A stretch of 64,000 nt of DNA, from contig NW_024609857.1 in assembly GCF_016920785.2 (NCBI RefSeq), positions 5,332,373 through 5,396,372 on the forward strand, given 5' to 3'. The DNA comes from Ixodes scapularis. Taxonomy: Eukaryota; Arthropoda; Arachnida; Ixodida; Ixodidae. The position numbers and the translations under genes are program-made. Shown piece after piece: positions 32,301 to 41,619 of the stretch. The notes beneath the pieces were generated by a model. That model saw only the letters and a program-made list of their open reading frames with translations, searched no databases and was not told the DNA's origin. Numbering within the stretch: the first letter of the stretch is position 1; every line of letters begins with the position of its first letter.

Positions 32301-33381
32301 GCAAGGCTGCCAGGTCTGCCAGGAAAACCAGCGAGCCTCGCGCCACGTGGAGATCACCCCCTGGCCGTTCCCACAGAGGCCGTGGTCCCGCTTGCACGTG
32401 GACTATGCGGGACCCTTCAAGGGCCACTACTTCCTGGTGGTAGTGGACGCCTTCTCCAAGTGGGTGGAGGCACTGCCAGTCACCAGTCCCTCGGCAAGCG
32501 CGACCATTGCGGCTCTGCGGCAGGTCTTCGCGGCGCAGGGATTGCCGGACATTATCGTGTCTGATAATGGTCCCGCTTTCGCCAGCGCCGAGTACCTGGA
32601 CTGGCTGCAGAGGAATGGAATCCGCCGGATGCTGGTTCCGCCGTACCACCCCGCTTCCAATGGTGCGGCCGAGCGAGTGGTCCAGACCATCAAGGACAAG
32701 CTCAAGAAGAGCCAGCCCGGGGATTTCCGAGCGCAGGTGGCCCGGGTACTGTTCCAGTACCGGACCACACCGCATGAGGTCACTGGCCGTGCCCCCTGCG
32801 AGCTTCTGCTGGGCCGGATGGTCAAGACCCCCCTGGACGTCTTGCATCCAGACCTCCGGTCCACGGCGCTCCTGAAGCAGCTGAAGCAGAAGCTGGCTGC
32901 TGACCGAGGGTGCCGTCCCGGGCCTTTGCCGGAGCCGGGAGCGTCGGTCTACGCCAGGAACTTTCGTCCTGGCCCACCCTGGTCTGCCGGGCGTGTGGTT
33001 TCACCAGCGAGTGCCTCGTCGCTGCTCGTCCGCATGCCCGACGGGACCACCTGGCACCGGCACGCCGACCATGTCAGGCCTCGCCTCGGGACCTGGCTTC
33101 CACCCTCGGCCGTCGCTTCGGAGGACCAGCCTGCAGGGGGCCCAACAACAGCACCAGTCGTGGCCGGCGGAGCGCCATCCACCCCGGAGGCGACAAGTGT
33201 CGCCAGTCCTGTGGCACCAGTTGGACCGGTGCCACACCCAAATCCAGTCCCTGCGGCTCCACTGGGTGGAGCGCGACCTGTACAGGCAGCACCCGGCGTT
33301 GCCACACCTGGCCCGTCAACTCCAGGGCCCAGGCGGAGTATGCGGCAGCGAAGGCCACCTGACCGGTACTCGCCGGGGTGA
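29329..33381 (+). CDS. Gag-Pol polyprotein of the gypsy element, 1350 aa
   Basis: The frame is uninterrupted; ATG at 29329 (GTCGCCATGC) is preferred over upstream non-ATG codons. In order: a Gag capsid-like region (residues 1-170), two CCHC-type zinc knuckles (about 194-227), aspartic protease LDTGAS (about 317), reverse transcriptase with FGVASAPAIFQ and YLDDILV (about 598), RNase H TVDASPYGVGAVL (about 744), integrase HHCC zinc-binding motif (about 960-995), and the D-D-E core with HVDYAGP (about 1024), VSDNGPAF (about 1079) and YHPASNGAAE (about 1115). A proline-rich tail follows. All catalytic residues I can identify are present, so it may be competent. Gag and Pol are in one frame, with no frameshift. 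Confidence 0.95.
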   Translation: MPLYGRLEPFDGDGSAWPVYEEQVHVFFRANDTPEGKQRDIFLASCGTRVFSLLLDLLKPATPHVKTLGELLATLRSHFSPAPSTLMERFRFNNRSRQDGETLGQFVAALRGLASTCAFGDQLDSLLRDRFVCGINNPAMQTRLLELPDPSLDDAVKAALAMEAAANDASETAHAAGSPSTEAAVNKMAARSGACSRCGAAHSPSQCQFVQAQCFTCGRTGHLARVCRGGRTSGGQQQQQQPGSSPGSSQARGQGGRRKKTRRGRAAPGPGSSSARVHVVAEDPQIFDVWHTNRLPSSVPPYLVSVEICGHPITMELDTGASVSVMPGKLFKRTFPGVSIEASDVMLRSYSGQLSQVQGRAQVSVRLGDREAILPLYLTKGSSPTLLGRNWIHSLGVRLPEYQEAALHVVKDVPSLLTDFQSLFQPGVGTFAGTTVGIHVPEGARPRFFKPRPLPFALKDGVTQELQRLQREGILVPVKTSEWAAPIVPVLKRDGRVRICGDFKVTINPVATVEKYPLPRVEDLWSALSGGQKFSKLDLRDAYQQLVLQDAARKYVTISTTMGLFQYTRLPFGVASAPAIFQREMDNLFRGMRHVAVYLDDILVTGTDDGDHLQNLRKVLARLQDAGLKLRLDKCVFLTPSVEYLGRIISQAGLAPAPRKIEAVLKAPKPKSKKELQSYLGLINFYRRFLPNLSTHLEPLHRMLRDGQQWAWKKEQDLAFQHSKELVVKAPVLVHFDPAKPVVLTVDASPYGVGAVLSHRGQDGQEHPVAFASRRLHAAEQRYSQLDKEGLALIFGVQRFHQYLWGRQFEAVTDHKPLLGLLGPDKAVPVLASPRVVRWALTLAAYRYKLVYRPGKDLGPADALSRLPLPEVPAAVPEPADVFLLERAYPGVLTRTAVAQATSRDPVLSQVVKAVARGEELRHQAFSHKTAELSLEQGCLLWGSRVVIPQSLRAKVLQLLHAGHPGIEKTKMVARSHVWWPGLDQDIVHQVQGCQVCQENQRASRHVEITPWPFPQRPWSRLHVDYAGPFKGHYFLVVVDAFSKWVEALPVTSPSASATIAALRQVFAAQGLPDIIVSDNGPAFASAEYLDWLQRNGIRRMLVPPYHPASNGAAERVVQTIKDKLKKSQPGDFRAQVARVLFQYRTTPHEVTGRAPCELLLGRMVKTPLDVLHPDLRSTALLKQLKQKLAADRGCRPGPLPEPGASVYARNFRPGPPWSAGRVVSPASASSLLVRMPDGTTWHRHADHVRPRLGTWLPPSAVASEDQPAGGPTTAPVVAGGAPSTPEATSVASPVAPVGPVPHPNPVPAAPLGGARPVQAAPGVATPGPSTPGPRRSMRQRRPPDRYSPG

Positions 33382-33482
33382 TCTTCACCATCGACCGGCC
33401 GGGACTTGACACGACCTGACGCCTAGTTGGTGTCGGCCGTGTGTGTTTGTTCACATATTTTGTTTTTAGAAAAAAACAAACT

Positions 33483-33494
33483 GGGGGGGAGGAG
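33483..33494 (+). other. Polypurine tract
   Basis: A run of G and A directly before the right LTR, ending GGAGGAG. It would prime plus-strand DNA synthesis. Confidence 0.8.
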
Positions 33495-33700
33495 TGTAAC
33501 AAGTATGTAGCGCCCCCCTCCAGTCCGCCCGTCTGCGGCCGCCTGGCTCGGCGGGCAACATTGATCACCACATCAATAAACGCCGTTGAGCGCACGCGCT
33601 CCGGTCAGACATCGTCCACCCTCACAACCAGGCTGCGTGTCGTCTCTCCTCGGCGGGTGCTTCGGCCCCCCTTCGTCCACGTTCCAGAAAGATCGTGACA
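33495..33700 (+). repeat. Right LTR of the 4675-bp gypsy element
   Basis: 206 bases, 204 identical to the left LTR, followed by the ACGTA duplication. Confidence 0.93.
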
Positions 33701-33960
33701 ACGTACTGTCGTACAGCCTTGTGCACTCATACGTACAGTCAGACTCTGAACAAAATTTAAACTTGCCGCCCCCCCCCCCCCTCCCCACGTGGCTCTTTGA
33801 AGTTTCGTGGTTTCGTCTGCGGCTCTTAGGCCCGGTCGGCCTGGCCACCCCTGATATATGGCCTTATATAAAATATATAAGGGCCGCATATGACATTTTC
33901 GCACGGGATGGCTGTACCATTCCACTCTTGCCCGCGGACGCTGTAGATTCTCACGTTTAA

Positions 33961-34070
33961 TTTGTCGCACAGTATCGGTAAGAAAATTTTAGCGGAAAAT
34001 GGTTCGGCACTGTTCGGTGCTTCATTGAAGATCGAATCGTGTTACCAGCGTACGGCCTACATTTAAACGA
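33961..34070 (+). repeat. Direct repeat, left copy (right copy 34576-34689)
   Basis: GTCGCACAGTATCGGTAAG through CATTTAAACGA recurs at 34576-34689 with about ten differences. The 500 bases between the two copies contain the dispersed repeat also seen at 27475-27725. This could be a tandem duplication or the ends of an element. Confidence 0.7.
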
Positions 34071-34339
34071 CCATGGACCAAAATGGCGACCATAAGGGGA
34101 CCTTGGCCTTGACACTACGTTCCCAGAAGCAAGTGGGTTTTCTATGAAGGAGCTTATGCAGCGGCGGGGCAGAGCAAGACCAGGGCCACTAATCTGGACA
34201 CTTGGCGAAAAGTGTCGGCGGTGAGGGATTCGGCAGCCGTAATCGGATCGCGCCAAGCTCAAGCGCGGCGCCGACCAACCACGGCCGCTGGGTTCCTCAC
34301 CAACTCTTTTGCCAAGTGCGCAGATTAGATAAAGACCCT

Positions 34340-34545
34340 GTATTCTGGGAAAAGTGGCGCCATTCATTGTGGTGGAATCGAGACACGTGCCGCGCGTCAC
34401 TTCTGGGAAGAACATGGCGTCTGCAATCAAGCTCAATGCTGCGCTGTGCCACCATGGTCTTCTTAAGGGCTGCACGTTGTACGTGCCTCGCGCATTGACG
34501 CACCTTGCACTGCTTTTAAAACGTGAAGGGGCTTTAAGGGAGCGG
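34340..34545. repeat. Dispersed repeat, copy 2 (related copy at 27475-27725)
   Basis: Same ordered segments as at 27475-27725, for example GTGGCGCCATTC, CACTTCTGGGAA and GCTGCGCTGTGCC. No termini or coding capacity were recognised. Confidence 0.6.
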
Positions 34546-34575
34546 TGCAACGATATTCAGTTGGAATGTTTTTCA

Positions 34576-34689
34576 CTTGTCGCATAGTATCGGTAAGGAA
34601 ACAATTTGAGCGGAAAATGGTTCGGCACTGTTCGGTGCTTCATTGAAGATCGAATCGTGTTACCAACGTACGGCCTACATTTAAACGAT
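34576..34689 (+). repeat. Direct repeat, right copy
   Basis: Second copy of the segment at 33961-34070. Confidence 0.7.
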
Positions 34690-35819
34690 CGCTTGTGTGG
34701 ATGCGTCGTCTGCTCTAGGCAGACGTTAGGAAGCATGGATCACCACGACGGATGCCTGTCTCCGGGTGCTCCGGGTGAACTGCACTATTTATGTTTAATA
34801 TGTGTTTCTTTTAAAAGAGATATGTATTGGTTCACCAGCGTGGGAATTCAACAGGACAATGAATTCCAACACGGATAACATAATACTGGTACTGCGGGCT
34901 GTGAAATCGCATGCTCTATGTATTTTGTTTTGAAACTTTTAGCTTTTGCAGTAATATAAATATTTAGCACGAAGAGAAGTTAGTGCTGTATTGAAAATTA
35001 CCGTGCTATTGAGTTCCACTGAAGTCAGTGCTGCCCTTTACTGTGCCAGGATGTGGGTAAATGTTTCGGGAATCGGAACAACGTTGCGATGAGGAGAGAG
35101 TGCCTTTTCTCGTTACGATACGGAAACTGTTCGTTGACAGGACAAGTGAAACAACTTATTCTAATATATCTGCCTCGAGCGGAACAAACAAGAGAAACCG
35201 AGCAACGCAGCAGCGTGCATTTTATTAGATGCTTTTCTTGGTAGTGTAGTTCACCCGCTTCAACTTTCTCGTTGAGGGCCGCGGATGTTAAGCGGCTAAT
35301 AGTATAAATTTATGGCTAAATAATCTTATATTCAAACATAGCAGACTCTGCAACATGAAAAAAAAAAAAAAATGACCGGCTCCACGATACAGACGGCATC
35401 GGGTGCAGCGACATATTTTTACTGATGAGGGCTAGAGACACTCACGAGACTTTCCGATCAACCTCCGCCCTCACAAAAAAGAAAGGAAGAAGAAGTGTTC
35501 AGAGCAAGAAGCTTGATTTTTCGCTCCTTCTAGAACCGAACGCTTTAGGCCAGTTAATTGGATTTTCATCTCGAAAGGAAACCATCTACCATCAGCAGTT
35601 CTGCTCAGCGACAGCCCGCCGACCACAAATGGGAGGCCAACCTCCTCTGTGAGTAGCAGAACGATTTTGACGCCCAATCCACAGAAAGCGTTTGACGCCC
35701 ATCGACCGGGTCCTAAATTTGCGCTGCCTTGACCATAGCATTTTTGATGGTACGTAGATATCAATTAAAAGCTTTAATTTATATAAGAACGTATTCCAAC
35801 GCGGCGTTATATTTAAAGA
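34690..35819. other. No gene recognised
   Basis: AT-rich sequence with short motif-free frames and an A tract near 35359. Confidence 0.4.
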
Positions 35820-36110
35820 TCAACTGAGTTCCTCAAGCTCCAAAAGAAAGGAGCAGAGCTCTTCCGTCAGGCTAGAGTAAGCACCCTGGTCACAGAAGCA
35901 AACCCTTCTGGGAACACATTTAGAAGTTTTAGCTTGAGGGCATTTCAATTTACCAATAACAACGTCGTAGACACTGATTCCTGGGAGAGCCGTTACAGAA
36001 GACATAAGAGCTTTTTGATTCGTAAAAAGGAGATCTGGCATACTTGCCCGTTGAATACCAGTTCTTGTTGGCGATAATAAGTTTTGGTAAAGATTCAAAC
36101 TTAAAATAAA
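35820..36110 (-). pseudogene. LINE ORF2 endonuclease-end remnant
   Basis: The minus strand encodes a segment with SPTRTGIQRASMPDLLFTN, then SSVTALPGIS and DVVIGKLK, then PRRVCFCDQGAYSSLTEEL. This matches the C-terminal end of the endonuclease domain of CR1/L2/jockey-type LINEs, where S-x-L-D-L-(L/F)-x-T-N and LPGISDHDIV are typical. The usual S-D-H is replaced by S-V-Y-D, so it is inactive. The reverse transcriptase is not adjacent. Confidence 0.6.
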
Positions 36111-36638
36111 ATTGATGTACAAAGAAGGCAACCTCTCCGTAAATGTCGCACCCCTGGACTCAGCAAACAAGCTTCTCGCTGTCACCCCTCACGGAGACAT
36201 CCAGGTAACTGCTCATATTCCGGAGGCCTATCCCAGGAACTACGAAAAAGTGAACATGTGCCACTTGAATTTGTATCGCACAATTAAGCAAAAACCACGT
36301 AAAACAGCATCGTAGCCACGTGCACATTGAAACCAAAACCAACCAAATTCAAGCAACCTAATGGCGCCGAATGCGTGAGTACCCTCTATTCGCCGGTGAG
36401 GCAACTACTAAAATGAGAAGGTATATAACGTGAGGGGCCAGGCGTGCTGCACGTGCCTTACAAGCTGTGTTTAGCACAAACAGATATATGACTCCGGTCT
36501 GGCTACATAAAAAGCTGGTTTTGTTTTCTCCGCCCTTTGTGCCCTGCCATTACACACCGGATAATGGAACATCCGTTGCACCGCTAACGGACGGACTAAG
36601 GAATATCAGTTGCCATCATTACAAAATTAAGAAAATAT

Positions 36639-37760
36639 ACTGAATAAAAGGTTAAAAAGCGCGAACAAACAAGGACAATAAAGAAACCATTTTTGCGCGT
36701 ACTAATATGTTTAAGTTTTGCTTTTTCCCTCGCGCAATTAGCGACTGGAACGGTTTACCTCTCGAAGTATTTATCGACGCCAACTTTGTAGAAGGTCTCG
36801 AGCGTCTTGATAACTAGCATGTTTTGCTTTGTACATTGCTGCACCTTCATCTTTTTCGCATGGACATTAGGATTGTATAAACCTTCATACTACTTCTGGA
36901 TAGGTCATTTTGTATTAGTGCATGATGGAATTACATACTGCTTGATGCTTGCTTTCCCCCCCCCCCCCCCCCCCCCCCCTCCCCTTTTTAAATAATATAT
37001 CCTGTATATTTGCTAGGTAGTTGCAAACCTTTTAATGTCGTGTTATTTGTTTTCGTTGTATGTGTGAATGCATATGTTGTATCCCACACCTACTTGGGCC
37101 TTCAATGGCCTGTAGTATCCTCTAAATAAATAAAACAAAATAAATAACACGGACGACAGGCGCTTTACTCTCAACTGGTTTTTATTAACACCATTGTCAC
37201 CTATATATACACATTGCCCAAACCACATCGGATTCAATCGCCACAATCAGAGCCAACCTTCTAGAAACACCATCTCACTTTGAAGCACTTTGAAACACAG
37301 ACGGAGCGCTGACACAATTGTTTTCTTTCTTTTTTTATGTAGAATTCCTCTTTAATCTCTCTTTGCGTTTTTTCCTTTGCCTTTCTTAAAAACTTTATGC
37401 CAGTCAGGTCAGGTCAAGTTACACCCACATCGCCTACAATGGTCGGCGAGATGGCCCCCGCGTTGTTGCACACACATAAACCTGACCTGACTGGCACCAA
37501 GTTTTTAAGAAAGGCAAAGGAAAAAACGCAAAGAGAGGTTATAGAGGCATTCTAGCGCTCCGTCTGTGTATTTGCTTCAGTGTGAGATGGTGTTTCTGGA
37601 AGGTTGGCTCTGATTGTGGCGATTGAATCCGATGTGGTTTGGGCAATGTGTATATATAGGTGACAATAGTGTTAATAAAAACCAGTTGAGAGTGAAGCGC
37701 CCGTCGTCCGTGTTTCTTTACTGCCCTCGTTTGTTCGCGCTTTTTAACCTTTTATTCAGT
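36639..37760. repeat. Long inverted repeat (about 340-bp arms), left arm interrupted
   Basis: The right arm (about 37479-37760) is the reverse complement of the left arm, which is in two parts: 36639-36690 and about 37143-37416. Matching includes ACTGAATAAAAGG...GCGCGAACAAAC at the outer ends, GTGTTAATAAAAACCAGTTG in the middle, and ACCTGACCTGACTGG next to a loop of about 60 bases. The interruption in the left arm is a LINE 3' end. The arms are roughly 90-95% identical by eye. Confidence 0.8.
36691..37142 (+). mobile_element. 5'-truncated LINE 3' end inserted in the inverted repeat
   Basis: Comparison with the undisturbed right arm shows these about 450 bases are an insertion. It encodes AISDWNGLPLEVFIDANF and a stop near 36818, like the last codons of LINE ORF2 (typically R-x-x-x-x-WN-x-LP). 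It has a 3' untranslated part with a long C run (36957-36979) and ends in an AAATA-rich tail. This is the form of a target-primed insertion with 5' truncation. Confidence 0.7.
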
Positions 37761-39008
37761 AATGAACCAACTAGGCCCAAACCCAAGTTTTAAAGAAAAT
37801 ATAGTATGTAGCCATGCACGAGTGTTCTCGATCAAAATAAATGTACCCGCTGCATTTTTACAGAAAAAATAAGCATTATAACCTTTACAGCGAAGTCGAC
37901 CTGCGGATACTGAGTTTGGCCGTTTCGACAGCGTGGGTGCGATTGCGGTCATTTCTAGAGGAGATACAAAAAAAAAAAAAAAAAGGACGGAAAATTGCAT
38001 TGAGTTAATTGAACATTAATAGGATCGGTGGCAATAATAAAATAGTTGAACGAAATAAAAAAAAAATTCTCGATAAAGCGTGTTCAAAATATCGGTAAAT
38101 ATCATTTTTGACGATATTTCAGACTTCATAAAAAATATTCTGTGAAAATTAACTAAACTAAACCCGTCGATAGCCCTAGGACTACACCCGCATAGTGTTT
38201 GGTAAGCGACAAATATATTACCTCATGAAATACAAAGCTCTGAGCATGCCAGCGAATTGTCAAAGAGACGATGTTTGGCATTTTTTACCTGAATAGAAAC
38301 AAAATACAAAAATATTTTTCTTTGAACTAAAAAGTAGTCGGCATGGTATACAAGCACACAAAAAATTACTGTAAGTTTTGTAAACCTTCCGTATTCATAC
38401 CAGCGCACAGAAGTGGGTAGAAAAATCACGGAGTAAAAAACAAATTTTCACCCTGTTAATATCTTTTGTGAAACGAAAGTTATTTTTTTTTTTTATGTTG
38501 GAAACCGGTCTTGTCCTTTACACGAATGGGAAAAATACATATATTTAAAAAAATCGAAAGACCCACCCCGACAAGCGTGCTTCTACTTTTTTTCCACATT
38601 TTGATCGTGATAGTTTTACTGGTAAATCAGAATTGAGAAAGCTTTTACCGCCGAATGTTTTACAGATTTTCGGACGCGGAACACTAATTATATAGTTTTA
38701 ATTTTTTTAGCAACTGCTTGTATAAAGCATACGTCTCCCGGTGTTCCATTCTGAAACACCAGAAAGAGGCCGCGTTCTTATAAAGTGGAGTAATTTTCTC
38801 CGGGAGTTTGTGGACCATCCAATGAAGACGTGAGCACGCGAGGGGCACCTGCCCAAGTTGCCCAAGTGGTGAACGCCGATATGCGCCCCCTAGCGTGCTT
38901 TTCGCTGCGATGCGTGCACAAACGGCACACGTGCACTCGAAGTTGTCCACTTTTGGAATAGCGAAGCTACCGCGCATGCTCAGTGACCACGTCCGTTCCT
39001 CTTGTGTA
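37761..39008. other. No gene recognised
   Basis: AT-rich to about 38700. The minus-strand frame 38684-39097 overlaps an inverted-repeat arm and shows no known domain. Confidence 0.4.
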
Positions 39009-39834
39009 TGCGAACAGCCACTGATCTCTATTGCAGTAGGCTGGATCGGGGACCGCGGCCTCGGCAGCTGGGGCCCAGTGTCGCCACCGGCGGCCATTGA
39101 TTGACACCAGTCAATGCATGGGACTCTATGGGAAGAACGAGAAAAAGTGCCGTTTTCCCCCCATTTCTAAGCTGGTGTCGGCACTGAAACTTTTTAGGTG
39201 CTTTTCGACAAGCCCTTCAAATAGCTTGGGTGCAAACATTAAAACAGACAGCCCTCGCAATTCTTATAAATAAATATTTTGTGGTCGAGATTGACTCCGC
39301 CGTAGTGCAGCTCAATGAGGCGAGTTACCTAGAGTTACCGCGGAGTCGGTGGCGGTTTCGTTCAGTTGGATTTAGCAGACGACAAGATCGAAGGCTTTGC
39401 TACGCGGAATTCGCTCATTCCCGAAAAGCCGCTGTCGAAATGGAACTTCTTTGTCATTCATCAACTTCTGGGCTTTCCTAAGGACGGTCTTATTTAAGTC
39501 AAGTTCCTTTGTTTACTCCACTACGAGAGCAAACTTGCCAGCTCAGCCGCAGGTGCTCCGGTGCGTTTGATCCTTTTCTTCAGCGACCGGACGTCTGACA
39601 AATACCGATTCAATCTCCAAATACCCGACATAAGGATCGCAGCGCACCATAAAATACTCGCCTCCCAGCACAGCGTGCATGCTTCAATATGCTTACTTTT
39701 GTGCGTTTCTCCCATAGACTTGCGTGTATTGCCTCGTGTCAAGGGCTCTGGTGTCAAGCAATGGCCGCCGGTGGCGACACCGACGGGCTCCCGATCCGCG
39801 GTCCAGCCTACTAAAATAGAGATCAGTGCGAACA
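39009..39834. repeat. Inverted-repeat pair, arms 39009-39137 and 39706-39834
   Basis: The arms share CACTGATCTCTATT, GTAGGCTGGA, TGTCGCCACCGGCGGCCATTG, and CTCTATGGGA in opposite orientation, with about 570 bases between. The arrangement suggests a fold-back or TIR-bearing element. No target duplication or transposase was identified. Confidence 0.65.
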
Positions 39835-40209
39835 GCGCTCGCAGCTGCCGGCGACGAGGCAACCCCGACTTGCCGTCCGGCTCTGCTCGGTCTTGGCTCA
39901 GGCCAACAGTGGAGTCACGGCGGCCCTTGAGGGGTGTCCAGGAAACAGCGACCATACATGGGTTCTAAGGGGTGGCAAATTTCAGATATCGGCTCGGTGT
40001 GTATCTGTGGGTTGGGGGGGAGGGGCGACTAATTTAGGCGGCGGGAGCGACCATCAAAGTCGCGGCGGAAGGCCCCCAGCAGATTATCTCGCTGCCTTCG
40101 TTGCCGTGTAACATGCCACCTAAACCAAAAAGACCTCAAAGCGACAGCTAACCCTTCTCCTCTAAAGAGAGATGACAGAACCTAAAATAATTAGAACGAG
40201 TCGCGTTAC
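39835..40209. other. No gene recognised
   Basis: No motif found; a G-rich run lies near 40013-40025. Confidence 0.35.
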
Positions 40210-40442
40210 TGTCGTATCCGCGTAGTGAGAAGGACACTACAGCCCGAATAGTCGTTGGTGTACTTTACAGGATGTCAGAGTCTATCTTGCACCATCAGCC
40301 GCTCGCTGTCAACGAGCTTGAGTTTACTCAAGCTCGTTGCTCGCAGTTCTATGAGTTCGCGCGTTCAAAGCTCACGCGCACCTCCGCACGCGAAACGATC
40401 CTCTTCTGTTTCTGCGCGAGTGGAACAGCGCTAGACATCACA
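40210..40442 (-). repeat. Possible 3' LTR of gypsy remnant B
   Basis: On the minus strand the pol frame ends at 40446. A purine run overlapping its last codons is followed by TGTGATGTC, where an LTR would start. The far end is a guess at ..ACGACA near 40210. No partner LTR is present. It contains a perfect palindrome at 40311-40338. Confidence 0.35.
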
Positions 40443-40445
40443 CTC

Positions 40446-41619
40446 CTACTCCCTCAGTCGTCGTCGCCGTATCTTTGAGGAGGCCGCCTTTGACGTTGAG
40501 GTAGGCCTAGACGTAGCGGTTGTCATAACCGCGTTTGAAACGGGGTGGATGTTCGGTTGAGCGCCTGGGGCATCTTGATCCTCGGTTGGTACCGGTCCCT
40601 GAGTGGTCGGAATGGTCCGCTTTGCTGGCAAAGCTTGTAGGCCATTATTAATATTTCGTGTCGCACTGGGTCCCGCGACCAATTTTTCTGAAGAGTCAGT
40701 GACGGTACGTGTTCCTGATATGGTCTTTATGTCGCGGCACCCCGTGCCTTGCTCTGTTTTGATCCAAGAACGACATCCCAGTCTTTTTATTACGGTTCCT
40801 TGGATCCAAGATGGCTTTCCAGCAAAGTTGTTTTTATATACTCTTCTCGGTTAGCCGAAACATTTCTTGGGGACGTGGTTGTCTCCGATGTCCCCTCATC
40901 CCTCCCTCTAGCGTGCGGATGTAGTAGAGTGATCGCGGTTGACAACTCACGACCAAACATTAGTATAGCCGGAGTCTTTCCTGTCGTGAGACTAATCTTT
41001 CTGTGCCGTTTCAAAAGAAATCGAGCAAGTCGGCACGATAAACTTCGTGCCTTTTCTTCAGGCAACGCCTGCTTGGTTTCGTAAACCATCCTTTCCGCTT
41101 GACCATTGGTCACTGGATGATAGGGGGCACTTGTGACGTGGCGAATTTCGTTATTTTTTAAGAACTGTTCGGTCTCGCCTGACACTAAAGGCCTGTTCAC
41201 ACATGCAGTTGAGCGCTACAAGCATCGCGCTGACCTCACGTTCAGCGCGTGCTATCGGGAGCGTTCACCAGCTTTGAATGGCACGGTCAAAACTGTTGCT
41301 CATGGCAGACAATAAGTAGCTGACGGCACGTGAGCAGTGCTACATCAGCGCTTCGCTGCATGTGAGAACCGGCCTTAATAATGTACCATTGTCACTAACA
41401 ACCTGGCGTGGTACGCCGAAAGTTCCGAACAAGTTACGAAGTTCCTGAATCAGTGAGCTTAAGTTGATACTTTTCATTTGACGAATTCCCAGCCATTTGC
41501 TGAAGGCGTCGACTACTATTAGCAACATTTTACCTTCAATGGGACCAGCGAAGTCAATGTGAAGTGTATCCCATGGTCTCGATGGTTGTTGCCATGGAAG
41601 GCAAAATGTTGCTGACAGC
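40446..41619 (-). pseudogene. Ty3/gypsy pol remnant (copy B): integrase core to C-terminus
   Basis: The minus strand encodes the HIDFAGPIEGKMLLI motif near 41550, the integrase core with YHPVTNGQAERM near 41100, then a long hydrophilic tail ending SSKIRRRRLRE at 40446. It is the same family as 985-1600. Stops and frame changes break it, and a MITE at 41189-41375 splits the core between the second Asp and the Glu regions. Everything upstream of the integrase is missing: copy B ends abruptly at about 41619, where a TTCGAA-rich repeat begins. Confidence 0.75.
41189..41375. mobile_element. 187-bp Harbinger-like MITE with TAA duplication
   Basis: The termini AGGCCTGTTCACACATGCAG and, in complement, AGGCCGGTTCTCACATGCAG form inverted repeats of about 29 bases. 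The element is flanked by TAA on both sides (41186-41188, 41376-41378). The related integrase remnant at about 1384-1400 reads straight through with one TAA, so it is the empty site and proves the boundaries. A TWA duplication is typical of PIF/Harbinger. Confidence 0.88.

Larger units (their letters stand above)
29026..33700 (+). mobile_element. Intact Ty3/gypsy LTR retrotransposon (4675 bp)
   Basis: It has two 206-bp LTRs (TGTAACA...GTGACA), a tRNA-Ser-like primer site just after the left LTR, one long Gag-Pol frame, a G/A-rich polypurine tract and a 5-bp duplication ACGTA (29021-29025, 33701-33705). The LTRs differ at two adjacent bases only, implying a recent insertion. It is nested in the hAT MITE at 28857-33853. 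Short LTRs, the single frame and the CCHC pair resemble the Mag-like group, an inference from architecture. Confidence 0.95.
28857..33853. mobile_element. hAT-type MITE, split by a nested gypsy element
   Basis: The left terminus CAGGGGTGGCCAAACC and the right terminus, complement of CAGGGGTGGCCAGGCC, are inverted repeats of the common hAT type. They are flanked by the perfect 8-bp duplication ATATATGG (28849-28856 and 33854-33861). Removing the nested LTR element and one copy of its duplication leaves about 317 bases with a C-rich tract and no coding capacity. Confidence 0.88.

Noticed and set aside
36112..36315. 67-codon plus-strand frame with VTPHGDIQVTAHIPEAY
   Set aside because: It has a faint resemblance to LINE ORF1-type or other repetitive proteins only. 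It is too short and isolated to call.
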